Source of the DNA: Acidimicrobiales bacterium
GTDB taxonomy: Bacteria > Actinomycetota > Acidimicrobiia > Acidimicrobiales > AC-9
Assembly: GCA_036270875.1 (NCBI GenBank)
Contig: DATBBR010000007.1
Span: 1 to 57,785, forward strand
Length of the DNA: 57,785 nucleotides
Direction of reading: 5' to 3'
The first letter of the stretch is position 1, and each line of letters starts with the position of its first letter. This document shows, one piece after another, positions 24,954 to 33,758 of the stretch. Under the pieces are notes generated by a model. It did not search any database. It saw only the letters and a program-made list of their open reading frames with translations, and had not been told where the DNA came from. The position numbers and the translations under genes are program-made.

Positions 24954-27083
24954 TCACGTCCGTCCTGGGCGTCCGCCTGCGAGGTCGCTGCGGTCCTCGT
25001 CCAGGACGTGACGGGAGCCCTCGTCCGCTAGGAGATCGGCCGCCAGTCGCGCCACCATCCGCCCCACCTCGGCGTGCTGTTCGGGGGACCAGCCCGCCAG
25101 CAGGCGCTCCAGGCCGTCGTGACGTGCGGTCACCAGGCGGCCAAGAGCAGCGTCGCCCTCGGCGGTGAGTGCGTACCGCTCTTGGTGCCCTTGCGTCGGC
25201 GAGGCGGCGCCCGAGGCTGCGGGGGGACCAGTGCCCGAACCCGGCCGGTCCCCGTCAAGCCGGATCAAGCCCGCTCCGGCCAGGGACCCTGCCTGTCGGC
25301 TGACCGCGGGTCCCGGCACCTGCAGGTGGTCAGCCAGCTCGGCCAGGCTCAAACCCCCGTGGCGTCCCATGCGGAACAGCAGCCAGACGGCGGCCGGTTC
25401 CAGATCCACGTTCGCCCGTTCGGCCAGCGTGCTGTAGATCTGGGCCCGGTTCTCCCTCGCCGTGAGCACGCTCAGGGCCCGGGCGAGCTCGTCGCTCGAG
25501 CCACGGGTGTGAGGGATGGCAGTGGGCGCCAGGGTGTCGGCGGGGTCGGGAGCCCGCGTCGTGGTGCGGAGGGTGAGCTCGGGCAGCAGCCAGGTGATCA
25601 GGAACGCCACCACGGCGACAGGCACGGCGACCAGGAACACCGTCTGCAGCGAGGAGGCGTAGGCATCGATGAAGCCGTGACGCACGGCGGGAGGCAGCTG
25701 GGCCAGCCCGGCCGGGCTCACCCCTCCGGTCCCTGACACCCCCGGCGGCAGCGGTACACCGCCAAGGGAGCGGTTCAGGTTGCCGACCAGCACGTTGGCG
25801 AAGATGGCGCCGAACACTGCCACCCCGAAGGACCCTCCGATGGAGCGAAAGAAGGTGACGCCCGAGGTGGCCGTCCCCAGGTCGCGGTAGTCCACGGCGT
25901 TCTGGATGGCGATCACCAGCACCTGGATGACCGAGCCGATGCCCAGGCCGAGGACCAGCATGGCCAGGCTGGCTTCGAGCGTCCCGGTGGTCGGGGTCAA
26001 CCGGGACAGCAAGAAGAGACCAAGCGCCATCAGCGCCGTGCCCACGATAGGGAACACCTTGTAGCGGCCCCAGCGGCTGATGGCCTGGCCGCTGCCGATG
26101 GAGGTGATCAGGAGCCCGCCCACGAGCGGCAACAGGTGGACCCCCGAGAGGGTGGGGCTCACCCCCTTCACCACCTGCTGGTAGAGGGGCAGGTAGGTGA
26201 TGGCCCCGAACATGGCAAAGCCCACGGCGAAGCCGAGGGCGCCGGTGACGAGGAACGTCCGGTTGCGGAACAGCGGCAGCGGGATGATCGGTTCGCTCGC
26301 TCGTCGCTCGACGCGCGAGAAGGCCACCAGCAGGACCAACCCGGCGACGCCCAGGATGACGATGGGGGCCGAGCCCCATGCGAAGCTGGTGCCGCCCAGG
26401 CTGGTGAGGAGCACCAGCGCGGTGGCGCCGAGGGCCAGGAGGGCGGCGCCGGCGTAGTCGATGACGTGGTGGACCCGTTGGGCGGCGGCAGGCAGGGCGA
26501 TGGCCGTCACGACCAGGGCCACGATCCCGATGGGCACGTTGATGTAGAAGATCCAGTGGTAGGACAGGTTGTCGACGAAGAAGCCCCCCAGCAGCGGGCC
26601 GATCACGCTCGACACGCCGAAGACCGCTCCGAAGAGCCCCTGGTAGCGCCCGCGCTCCCGAGGCGAGACGACGTCGCCGATGGTGGCCTGGGCGCCGACG
26701 ATGAGGCCGCCTGCCCCCAGGCCCTGGATGGCCCGAAAGCCGATCAGCTCGTCCAGGGTCTGGGCCAGGCCGGCCAGGATGGAGCCGGCCAGGAAGATGA
26801 CAATGGCGGCCTGGAAGAAGACCTTGCGGCCATAGAGGTCGCCGAGCTTGCCCCAGATGGGAGTCGACACGGTGGAAGCCAGCAGATACGCCGTCACCAC
26901 GAAGGAGAGGTGGGACAGCCCGTGCAGATCGCCGGCGATGGTCGGCAGAGCCGTGGCCACGATCGTCTGGTCCAGAGCGGCCAGCAGCAGGCCGATGAGC
27001 AGGGCGCCGATGATCAGCCAGAGACGGCGCCCGCTGAGTTGCAGCTCGGGGCTGTCCCCCGGCCTGGCTGTCTCGACCGACAC
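24954..27083 (-). CDS. DHA2-type MFS drug transporter fused to a C-terminal MarR-like winged helix
   Basis: About 709 aa. Residues to about 525 hold 14 hydrophobic helices with the 2/3 loop KLGDLYGRKVFF, DQTIVATALPTIAGDL near the N-terminus and GVSSVIGPLLGGFF (motif C), typical of EmrB/QacA efflux pumps. After a linker, about 550-690 read as a MarR winged helix: LAELADHLQVPGPAVSRQAGSLAGAGLIRL, a short Gly/Ser/Pro-rich wing and YALTAEGDAALGRLV. Most DHA2 pumps end near 500-530 residues, so the extra domain is a genuine fusion or a membrane-anchored regulator. Start GTG 27083; TTG 27089 is possible. It follows the stress protein by 72 bp and is probably controlled by the divergent TetR gene. 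Confidence 0.85.
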   Translation of the reverse strand: MSVETARPGDSPELQLSGRRLWLIIGALLIGLLLAALDQTIVATALPTIAGDLHGLSHLSFVVTAYLLASTVSTPIWGKLGDLYGRKVFFQAAIVIFLAGSILAGLAQTLDELIGFRAIQGLGAGGLIVGAQATIGDVVSPRERGRYQGLFGAVFGVSSVIGPLLGGFFVDNLSYHWIFYINVPIGIVALVVTAIALPAAAQRVHHVIDYAGAALLALGATALVLLTSLGGTSFAWGSAPIVILGVAGLVLLVAFSRVERRASEPIIPLPLFRNRTFLVTGALGFAVGFAMFGAITYLPLYQQVVKGVSPTLSGVHLLPLVGGLLITSIGSGQAISRWGRYKVFPIVGTALMALGLFLLSRLTPTTGTLEASLAMLVLGLGIGSVIQVLVIAIQNAVDYRDLGTATSGVTFFRSIGGSFGVAVFGAIFANVLVGNLNRSLGGVPLPPGVSGTGGVSPAGLAQLPPAVRHGFIDAYASSLQTVFLVAVPVAVVAFLITWLLPELTLRTTTRAPDPADTLAPTAIPHTRGSSDELARALSVLTARENRAQIYSTLAERANVDLEPAAVWLLFRMGRHGGLSLAELADHLQVPGPAVSRQAGSLAGAGLIRLDGDRPGSGTGPPAASGAASPTQGHQERYALTAEGDAALGRLVTARHDGLERLLAGWSPEQHAEVGRMVARLAADLLADEGSRHVLDEDRSDLAGGRPGRT

Positions 27084-27155
27084 GGTCAACGAGCCTAGAG
27101 ATCCCCGCTCGACCGGACCAGGGCCACGGCGACGGTCGGAGCCCGAGCTCGGTGC

Positions 27156-27680
27156 TCAGTTCGTCGAAAGGGTCTCCCCGTAGATGGTGTCGACGGCCTG
27201 CTCAAGCCGCCAGCGGTCTCGGGCGTGCTCTGACGCGATCCACTCCGAGTCGTCCTTGGAGCGGACGACGAGGACCGAGCCCTGGAAGTGGTGAACCACC
27301 GCGGTGGCCACCGATCCGAGGAGGACGCTGGCTGGCGCGCTGTGAGGCCGGCCACCGACCACGATGTACAGAGCCGAGCGCTCCTCGGCCACTGCGATCA
27401 GCTCGCGGGCCGGCTCGCCGGCGCGCACGACGAACTCCCAGTCGACGGCCTGCTGCTCGAGCGCCCCGAGCGTCGCTTGGCGGGCCTCCGCCTCGATCTC
27501 GTCCAGGGTCTGGGTGGCGTAGCCAGCAGACAGCGGGGACAGGCCGGCCCACGTGGACGTGTGGCGAACGTGCACCACGACGAGCAGCAGGTTGGACGTG
27601 CGGGCAAGCTCGGCAGCCCGCCGAAGAGCGGTGATGCTGTCGGCAGTGCCGTCGACGCCGACCACTATCGATCGTCTCAT
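27156..27680 (-). CDS. Universal stress protein (UspA family)
   Basis: A 174-aa single-domain Usp. First strand SIVVGVDGTADS and the ATP-binding signature GGRPHSAPASVLLGSVATAVVHH (G-x2-G-type with later G-S) are present, so this is an ATP-binding type. The ATG at 27678-27680 is favoured by an AAGGAG ~8 nt upstream; an ATG two codons earlier is too close to it. It is divergent from the TetR gene, sharing the palindrome at 27740-27760, and upstream of the pump-MarR gene, suggesting a common regulon of stress protein plus efflux. Confidence 0.88.
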   Translation of the reverse strand: MRRSIVVGVDGTADSITALRRAAELARTSNLLLVVVHVRHTSTWAGLSPLSAGYATQTLDEIEAEARQATLGALEQQAVDWEFVVRAGEPARELIAVAEERSALYIVVGGRPHSAPASVLLGSVATAVVHHFQGSVLVVRSKDDSEWIASEHARDRWRLEQAVDTIYGETLSTN

Positions 27681-27739
27681 GACCATGCTCCTTTCACCGG
27701 CCCGCCGGATGGCCCCGGCCGGGCTCTTCTCCTAGTAAC

Positions 27740-27760
27740 TTTACCAGTATGACTGGTAAA
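27740..27760. promoter_or_regulatory. 21-bp perfect palindrome over the TetR start codon
   Basis: Arms TTTACCAGT (27740-27748) and ACTGGTAAA (27752-27760) are separated by ATG, which is itself the proposed start codon of the TetR gene. A -10-like TAGTAA lies just upstream (27734-27739), placing the transcript start close to the ATG (possible leaderless mRNA). A TetR dimer bound here would block its own gene and probably the divergent universal-stress/pump operon. Binding is inferred. Confidence 0.75.
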
Positions 27761-28501
27761 GAAAAACCCCCCGAGCTCCTGCCGGCTCAACCGGGCGAGA
27801 TCGAGGACCGTGGTCGGGAGATGCCTCGTTCGGCTCCACCCCGCCGCGCCCAGGGTCGACCGCGGGCGCCCGGACGGGAGGAGTCCATCTTGTCGGCCGC
27901 GCTGGCCGTCATGGCCGAGCGGGGTTATCGGGGCATGTCGATCCCGGCCGTGGCGGAGGCCGCCGGGGTGAGCAAGCCCACGATCTACCTCCGGTTCCCC
28001 TCCAAGTTCGACCTGGCACTGGCCGCGCTGGCCAGCCTGCCGCTGGGGGATCATGCTCCCGACACGGGCAGCACCAGAGGAGACCTCGTCGCCCTGCTAC
28101 GCGAGATGCAGGAGGTGATCGAGCGAATGGGGCTTGGCATCCTGGGGACCGTTCTCGCGGAAGAGGTCGAGCATCCCGAGCTCCTCGAACGCCTCCGGAG
28201 CCAGCTCGTGCGTCCCCGAGCGCGCTCGTACGGCATCATCATCGAGCGTGGGATCGAGCGGGGAGAGGTGCGAGCGGATGCCGATGTCGAGATCGCGGTC
28301 AACCTGCTCAACGGCGCGTACATCACTCAGCACCTGGCTGGAGGGCCGATCCTCGAGGACTGGGCCGAGCGGTTGGTCGACCTCGTCCAGGGCGCGTTGG
28401 AGCCGGGCAGACAAGTGGGCCAGGACGAGCGCTCCACGGTGAGCCACGTCGCACCGCCACGCGCCTACAAGGGAATCGACGGGCCTCGACGGCGCAGATA
28501 A
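27749..28501 (+). CDS. TetR family regulator
   Basis: Up to 250 aa. An N-terminal ~40-residue extension rich in Pro/Arg precedes the helix-turn-helix at about 45-90 (ILSAALAVMAERGYRGMSIPAVAEAAGVSKPTIYLRFPSKFDL). The C-terminal domain is all helical. ATG 27749 sits in the palindrome; a later in-frame ATG (27821) would give a protein starting nearer the conserved fold. Its 3' end overlaps the convergent MarR gene by 37 bp (stops at 28501 and 28465). Expected target: its own promoter and the universal-stress/pump operon. Confidence 0.88.
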   Translation: MTGKEKPPELLPAQPGEIEDRGREMPRSAPPRRAQGRPRAPGREESILSAALAVMAERGYRGMSIPAVAEAAGVSKPTIYLRFPSKFDLALAALASLPLGDHAPDTGSTRGDLVALLREMQEVIERMGLGILGTVLAEEVEHPELLERLRSQLVRPRARSYGIIIERGIERGEVRADADVEIAVNLLNGAYITQHLAGGPILEDWAERLVDLVQGALEPGRQVGQDERSTVSHVAPPRAYKGIDGPRRRR

Positions 28502-28998
28502 TCGCTCAGGCGGGGTTGCTCATCGCCCCCAAGGGCATCGAGAAGCAGGTACAGACCGTCGAACGCCTCCGCTCCAACCTCGGCGCGCAATTGACGCTCG
28601 ATGCCTCGAGCCGCCGTCCGATGCGCGGCGAGGTACTCGGTGGCCCGCGGCGTGAGCCTCACGATCTTCTCTCTCGCGTCCGTCGGCGAGTTGATGAGCC
28701 TCACATACCGGCGACCACGAAGGCTGGCGACGATCTTGCTCGCACCCTGCCGCGTGATCCCGAGCTCGCGACCAATCTGCGAGATCGTGGCGTCGGCGGA
28801 CGTCGAGCAGATGCGCAGCACTCGTCCGTCGGGAAAGCCGTGATCGCCAAAGCCAGCAGCAGCCAACTCCTCGTCCAATCGACGCCGGTAGCCAACCCAC
28901 GCTTGGCGCAGGGCAGCACCGACGCCCATCGGTCGGGGCTTCGGCTGGGCTGCCTTCTCTCCCTTTCCTGCTTCTGAACGTGCGCCGCTCCGGCTCAT
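28465..28998 (-). CDS. MarR family regulator
   Basis: About 177 aa. The winged helix reads [48 protein letters not shown], with the D-x-R salt-bridge wing (TDAREK). ATG 28998 is preferred (GGAG 9 nt upstream); TTG 29022 is in frame. A near-consensus -10 TAGAAT (29034-29039, minus strand) lies upstream. It is divergent from the exported phosphoesterase, with overlapping promoters, and convergent with the TetR gene (37-bp overlap). A dyad CAACC-AG-GGTTG at 29020-29031 could be its operator. Confidence 0.85.
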   Translation of the reverse strand: MSRSGARSEAGKGEKAAQPKPRPMGVGAALRQAWVGYRRRLDEELAAAGFGDHGFPDGRVLRICSTSADATISQIGRELGITRQGASKIVASLRGRRYVRLINSPTDAREKIVRLTPRATEYLAAHRTAARGIERQLRAEVGAEAFDGLYLLLDALGGDEQPRLSDYLRRRGPSIPL

Positions 28999-29019
28999 GG
29001 TACCGAGCTCCGATATCGA

Positions 29020-29058
29020 CAACCAGGGTTGACATTCTACCAGGGGATCTTCAATACT
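29020..29058 (+). promoter_or_regulatory. Phosphoesterase promoter with candidate MarR operator
   Basis: TTGACA (29029-29034), 18-bp spacer, AATACT (29053-29058), near consensus. The dyad CAACC-AG-GGTTG (29020-29031) overlaps the -35 and lies next to the divergent MarR start, so it could regulate both. The deduced start of transcription falls at or next to GTG 29065, favouring a leaderless message. Confidence 0.55.
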
Positions 29059-29064
29059 TCGGTG

Positions 29065-30594
29065 GTGCGAGAATCGTGTGCTCGATCAGCCTGCCGGCGG
29101 CCCATCGCGCGTCATAGAGTCATCCGGCCCAGGTCGGCGGGCGTCGTGCTGGCAACCATGCTTGCGGCGGCGGCCCTGGCCGCCTGCAGCTCAAGTGGCT
29201 CGAGCCCTTCGGGAGTCGCAGCCAGTGGGATCGGCAAGATCCGCCACGTCGTGGTGGTCATGCAGGAGAACCGCTCGTTCGACACCTACTTCGGCACCTA
29301 CCCCGGAGCCGAAGGCATACCCATGGCCAACGGCGTTCCCACGGTGTGCGTGCCCGACCCTCAGAGCAACCAGTGCGTCAAGCCCTTTCCCGATCACGCC
29401 GATGTCAATGGCGGCGGCCCCCACAGCCAGTCCAACGCCAGCGCCGACGTCAACGGCGGAAAGATGGATGGCTTTGTCGCACAGGCCGAAGGTGGGCGAC
29501 GAGGCTGTCTCGATGTCACCGACCCGGCCTGCACCAACAGCTCACAGCCCGACGTGATGGGCTACCACACCGCCGGCGACATCCCCAACTACTGGGCCTA
29601 CGCCAACAGCTTCGTGCTCCAGGACCACATGTTCGAGCCCAACGCCTCCTGGAGCCTGCCCGAGCACCTGTTCCAAGTGTCGGAGTGGTCCGCCGCCTGC
29701 ACTCAGCACGACAACCCGGCCAGCTGCGTCAACCAAGTGCAGACGCCCGGCATCCGCCCGCCGGCGGCCGGCAACCTACGGCCGACCGACGCCCCCTCGC
29801 CCATCTACGCGTGGACCGACCTCACCTACCTCTTGCACAAGGACAACGTGAGCTGGGGCTACTACGTCGTAGCGGGCACCGAGCCCGACTGTGAGAACGA
29901 TGCCGCCCTCAGCTGCGCTCCCGTCCGTCAGAACGCGGTGACACCTGGCATCTGGAACCCGCTGCCGTACTTCGACACAGTCAAGGCCGACGGCCAGCTC
30001 GGCAACATCCAATCGGTCGACAATTTCTACGGCGCGGCCAGCAAAGGAAGCCTCCCGGCGGTGTCGTGGGTGGCGCCATCGGGGGCGGTGAGCGAGCACC
30101 CGCCCGCCGCCGTGTCGGCGGGCCAGAGCTACGTGACCAGTCTCGTGAATGCCGTCATGCGCGGTCCCGACTGGAGCTCCACGGCGATCTTCCTGGCCTG
30201 GGACGACTGGGGCGGGTTCTACGACCAGGTCGTACCGCCGAACGTCGACCAGAACGGCTATGGGCTGCGTGTGCCGGGAATCGTGATCAGCCCCTACGCT
30301 CGCAAGGGCTTCGTCGACCATCAGACGCTGTCCTTCGACGCCTACGACAAGTTCATCGAGGACGACTTCCTCCACGGACAGCGCCTCGATCCGCGCACCG
30401 ACGGACGCCCCGATCCCCGCCCCGATGTCCGCGAGAACGTCAACGTCCTCGGGAACCTCAGTGCCGACTTCGACTTCAGCCAGCAGCCGCGGTCCCCCCA
30501 AGTGCTGGCCGTCCATCCCCAAACCACCCTGACCGGGACGCCAGCGGGGGGACGACGTCGCGCCGCCCCGAGCACCACAAACGGCGACGGTTGA
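29065..30594 (+). CDS. Exported lipoprotein phosphoesterase (phospholipase C / acid phosphatase AcpA-type)
   Basis: About 509 aa. Signal peptide with lipobox LAAC, so probably a lipoprotein on the outer face of the membrane. The phosphoesterase core starts [22 protein letters not shown] (metal/nucleophile motif ENRSFD-x-Y) and later has [15 protein letters not shown] and [18 protein letters not shown], all typical of bacterial phospholipase C/acid phosphatases. These cleave phospholipid headgroups or phosphomonoesters. The GTG at 29065 is chosen because a promoter covers 29029-29058. A second homologue lies at 42215. Divergent from MarR. Confidence 0.85.
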   Translation: MRESCARSACRRPIARHRVIRPRSAGVVLATMLAAAALAACSSSGSSPSGVAASGIGKIRHVVVVMQENRSFDTYFGTYPGAEGIPMANGVPTVCVPDPQSNQCVKPFPDHADVNGGGPHSQSNASADVNGGKMDGFVAQAEGGRRGCLDVTDPACTNSSQPDVMGYHTAGDIPNYWAYANSFVLQDHMFEPNASWSLPEHLFQVSEWSAACTQHDNPASCVNQVQTPGIRPPAAGNLRPTDAPSPIYAWTDLTYLLHKDNVSWGYYVVAGTEPDCENDAALSCAPVRQNAVTPGIWNPLPYFDTVKADGQLGNIQSVDNFYGAASKGSLPAVSWVAPSGAVSEHPPAAVSAGQSYVTSLVNAVMRGPDWSSTAIFLAWDDWGGFYDQVVPPNVDQNGYGLRVPGIVISPYARKGFVDHQTLSFDAYDKFIEDDFLHGQRLDPRTDGRPDPRPDVRENVNVLGNLSADFDFSQQPRSPQVLAVHPQTTLTGTPAGGRRRAAPSTTNGDG

Positions 30595-30628
30595 CCAGAG
30601 CGCGGTCACCCTCGGTGGGGACGCGGCC

Positions 30629-30651
30629 GGCTTCGCTCGTGGAACGAAGCC
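30629..30651. terminator. Hairpin after the phosphoesterase gene
   Basis: Perfect 7-bp stem GGCTTCG / CGAAGCC with a 9-nt loop, 35 bp past the stop codon. No strong T-tract. Confidence 0.45.
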
Positions 30652-30796
30652 AGCGCCGGAGCGCCAGGGGGCCAGGCCGGCCCGCACCCGAGGCGTCCTC
30701 CTTCAGTGTGCGCCTCCCGGTGAGGCCTGTCGACCCCTTTGGTCGGTGAACACCCTTACAGTCCATGATCGCCGGGCTCATGAGCAGCGATGTCCT

Positions 30797-30812
30797 CGCC
30801 TCGGCGGAGGCG
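30797..30812. terminator. Hairpin before the CoA-transferase stop (convergent side)
   Basis: CGCCTC-GGCG-GAGGCG, 6-bp stem, 29 bp downstream of the stop of the minus-strand CoA-transferase gene. The 246-bp gap 30595-30840 otherwise shows no gene. Confidence 0.35.
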
Positions 30813-30840
30813 GAGCTCGCCAGGTCCGCCCACAGGGTGG

Positions 30841-33267
30841 TCACGTCGTCTCGACCGCGGCGTCGAGGATGACGCCGTCTGCGATCAGGGCATCCACCTC
30901 GTCCTCGCTGTAGCCGTGGTCCGACAGGACCTCCCGGGAATGCTCGCCGCACATGCACGGGCCGCGCTGGACGACGCCGGATGTGCTCGACAGATTGACC
31001 AGCAGACCGGGATCTTCGAATCGGCCCACGTTGGCCGCCCAGGTCTCGGCCACCAGGCCACCGGCGCGTAGCTTGGGATCGTCGAAGAGCCTGCGACAGA
31101 ATGTCTCGTCGACGAGCTCAACAGGTACGCCTGCCTCGTCCAGGCCGGCGAACCACTCCTTCGCCGGCCGCTCGCGAAGGCGGCTCTCGAGAAGGGCGAC
31201 GCACGACTCCGGATCCTCGAGGCCGGACTCAGGGGCTCCAATTGCCGACGCCAGCTCTGTGCGGTCCTCCGGACGCAGGGCCGCCAGGAAGACCCAGCCG
31301 TCGTCGGCGCATCGGTACAGCCGGTAGAAGGGCGACAGGCCGTACTGCTGACCATCGACGTGCCGCCATTCGGCGGGCGCCCCGTCCTGGTCGATCCACG
31401 CGTACGACGTGTGCAGCAGTCCGGCGTTGACGATCGACGTGCTGACCGCTTGACCTTCCCCTGTCTTCTCGCGGTGGAACAGCGCAGCCGAGATGGCGAT
31501 CGCCGCCAGCATGGCGTTGCCCGTGTCGCCCATGTTCGACCGCGGCCACAGTGGTGGGTTCCCGGCATCGCAGGCCCCGTCTTCCCACTCGACGCCAGTG
31601 AGCGCCGACGCGGTCTGATCGGTGCCAGGAAGGTCCGACCTCGGGCCCTTCTCGTAGCCCCGCGTGTTGCAGTAGACGAGCGCGGGAAACCGGCCCCGAA
31701 GCGTCTCGTAGTCCAGCCCGAGGCGGGCCGCGGCGCCCGGGCGCCAGTTCGTCAGGAGCACATCGGCGCGTTCGAGCAGCGTGTCGAGCACACCCCCGCC
31801 GCGCTCGTCCTTCAGGTTCACGGCGATGCTCCGCTTGCCCCGGTTGGAACCGAGACCCATGTGCGTACCGGCCCAGAAGCCGTCGTGCAGCGCGTCGACC
31901 TTGATGACATCTGCGCCCAGGTCGGCGAGAACCCTGCCGGCGAACGGACCAGCGACCCCAAGCCCCAGGTCGAGCACGCGCACTCCCTCCAGGGCGTGCC
32001 CCAGCGAACGGCCGCTCGGCCACCGTTGCGAGGAGCCTGGAGAAGCTGCGGCCGCCTCGGCGAGGACCGCAGCCGTGTGCTCGCCTGACCGGGGCGCTGG
32101 CCGCGTCACCGGGCCAGGCGTTGCGCTGAACTCGAGCACGTTGCCGACGTGGCGAATCCGCCCGACCTCGGGATCCTCGATCTCGACCACGCAACCGTCA
32201 GCTCGGAAGGCGTCGTCGGCCAGTGCCTCAGCCGGCGACCGCACCATCCCCACGCCCAGCTGGGCCTCAGATCCTGCCCGCACCCATGACGCCGATGAAT
32301 GCTTCTTGAAGGCCTCGGCGAGCTGGGGGTGAAGGAAGATGCCGGTGAGGAGCCCTTCCCCGTCCATCGACAGACGGTCAGGGTCGTCGCGGTAAGCGGT
32401 CTCCAGCGCCATCGGCTTCAGGTCCTCGCCCTCAACCGACCCCAGCACCCAGCTCGGGCGCAGCGACCAGTGGTGGACCCATCGACCGTCTGCGCACTCG
32501 TACAGGCCGTCGATGGACCGGGAGTCCGACGGCCACATCCAGTACGAGGGGGCATCCGGGCGCTCCACTCGCTGCCAGTTGAGGCACACCGCCGCCAGCG
32601 CTCCCTGCAGCAGCGATGTCTCGACCGCCTGGCCCTCGCCGGTCACCTCGCGAGCTCGAAGCGCCGCCACTACCCCGAGAGTCGCGAAGTACATCGCCCC
32701 GATGCTCGGCCACGGCGTCCGCGGAAAGATGGGACCCGCCCGACCTGCGCCACGCACAAGACCTTCGGGGCCGTCGAACTCCGGATAGGGTCCGGACGAG
32801 CCCCGGATGTACTCCATTGGGGTGCCCCGGCGGCCTCGTTGGTCATAGAGCAGCCCTACGCGAGCGGCCACGAGCGCGTCATATCCCGGGCGGTCGCTGT
32901 GCTCGGTCTCCCGGCCGTACCCCGTGATCGAGCAGGTGATCAACCGCCGGTTATCGCGCGCCAGGGTTGGCCGATCGACTCCAAGTCGCGCCGCCGTTCC
33001 CGGCGAGAAGCTCTCGACGACGAGGTCGGCCTTGGAGGCGAGGGCCATGAAGGCGCCGCGGCCATCAGTGGAGGCAAGGTCGAGGCGGGCGCTTCGCTTA
33101 CCACGGTGCCACACCCGGTAACCCGCCTGGGACGCGAAGGGGTCTCCAGCGGGCGGCTCGATGCGCGTCACCTGGGCGCCGTTGTCCGCCAGCATCATTG
33201 TCGTCATCGGCCCGGCGATCCCCCAGGAGAGATCGAGCACACGCACACCGTCGAATACGCCGCTCAC
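30841..33267 (-). CDS. Tandem (fused) CaiB/BaiF class III CoA-transferase
   Basis: An 808-aa protein made of two full class III CoA-transferase domains (residues 1-395 and 425-808). Both begin with the family's VRVLDLxxGxAGP and contain GEGQAV-type and GTRGY-type segments. The catalytic Asp (Asp169 in formyl-CoA transferase) is Asp581 in the second copy (MGDTGNA) but Ser188 in the first (WPSIGAM), so only the C-terminal half appears able to form the aspartyl-CoA intermediate. GTG start with GAGG upstream; 30 bp after the membrane-protein gene. Substrate unknown; probably an acyl acid made by the local catabolism. Confidence 0.9.
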   Translation of the reverse strand: MSGVFDGVRVLDLSWGIAGPMTTMMLADNGAQVTRIEPPAGDPFASQAGYRVWHRGKRSARLDLASTDGRGAFMALASKADLVVESFSPGTAARLGVDRPTLARDNRRLITCSITGYGRETEHSDRPGYDALVAARVGLLYDQRGRRGTPMEYIRGSSGPYPEFDGPEGLVRGAGRAGPIFPRTPWPSIGAMYFATLGVVAALRAREVTGEGQAVETSLLQGALAAVCLNWQRVERPDAPSYWMWPSDSRSIDGLYECADGRWVHHWSLRPSWVLGSVEGEDLKPMALETAYRDDPDRLSMDGEGLLTGIFLHPQLAEAFKKHSSASWVRAGSEAQLGVGMVRSPAEALADDAFRADGCVVEIEDPEVGRIRHVGNVLEFSATPGPVTRPAPRSGEHTAAVLAEAAAASPGSSQRWPSGRSLGHALEGVRVLDLGLGVAGPFAGRVLADLGADVIKVDALHDGFWAGTHMGLGSNRGKRSIAVNLKDERGGGVLDTLLERADVLLTNWRPGAAARLGLDYETLRGRFPALVYCNTRGYEKGPRSDLPGTDQTASALTGVEWEDGACDAGNPPLWPRSNMGDTGNAMLAAIAISAALFHREKTGEGQAVSTSIVNAGLLHTSYAWIDQDGAPAEWRHVDGQQYGLSPFYRLYRCADDGWVFLAALRPEDRTELASAIGAPESGLEDPESCVALLESRLRERPAKEWFAGLDEAGVPVELVDETFCRRLFDDPKLRAGGLVAETWAANVGRFEDPGLLVNLSSTSGVVQRGPCMCGEHSREVLSDHGYSEDEVDALIADGVILDAAVETT

Positions 33268-33297
33268 GGGTTCGCCTCACTTACTCTCGGGCACCAC

Positions 33298-33753
33298 TCA
33301 GCCGCCCGTCACCGGCGCCGGTCGCGCCTTGGCTGACCCGAGCTCTCCGAGCGCGAGCGCGATTCCGACCGCCCCCAGGACGACGGCACCAATGCTCTCG
33401 ACCGCCAGCGAGACGCCCGCGAATGGGGCGGCCAGGGTGTCGGTGAAGCCGAACAACCCGACGTACACACTGAGCAAGAGCCCGCCGATGGTGGCGATCA
33501 TGAACCCCGTAGCTGCCACCACCATCAACAGCCGCCGCCAGGCGACGAGGGCCACTGCCATGACGGCACCGGCAATGCCCTGGAAAAGGAACAGCGGGCC
33601 GATGGTGGCAATGTTCCGGTACCCGGTGGCCCACAGGTGCAGGTGGATCGCGCCGGTGGTGGCGACCAGCGCCGCCCCGATGACCAGGGCCAGCGTGAGA
33701 ACCACCCGTCGGGGCCTGGAGCCCGTGGGTCCGGCCGCCGCGTAGCCGAGCAC
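33298..33753 (-). CDS. Four-helix membrane protein, function unknown
   Basis: About 151 aa with four predicted membrane segments (VVLTLALVIGAALVATTGAIHL; IGPLFLFQGIAGAVMAVALVAW; LLMVVAATGFMIATIGGLLLSVYVGL; GVSLAVESIGAVVLGAVGIALAL). Short soluble ends. The start is uncertain: GTG 33751-33753 lies just after the DUF2867 stop and no clear Shine-Dalgarno is seen. It lies between DUF2867 and the CoA-transferase on the same strand, so is probably part of an operon. No family function recognised; a small permease or partner protein is possible. Confidence 0.6.
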   Translation of the reverse strand: MLGYAAAGPTGSRPRRVVLTLALVIGAALVATTGAIHLHLWATGYRNIATIGPLFLFQGIAGAVMAVALVAWRRLLMVVAATGFMIATIGGLLLSVYVGLFGFTDTLAAPFAGVSLAVESIGAVVLGAVGIALALGELGSAKARPAPVTGG

Positions 33754-33758
33754 CCTGC

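Noticed and set aside
28465-28501. 37-bp overlap of convergent TetR and MarR genes as a sign of a sequencing error
   Set aside because: Both proteins have complete domains; only the TetR tail is non-conserved, so the overlap is more likely real readthrough into the neighbour.
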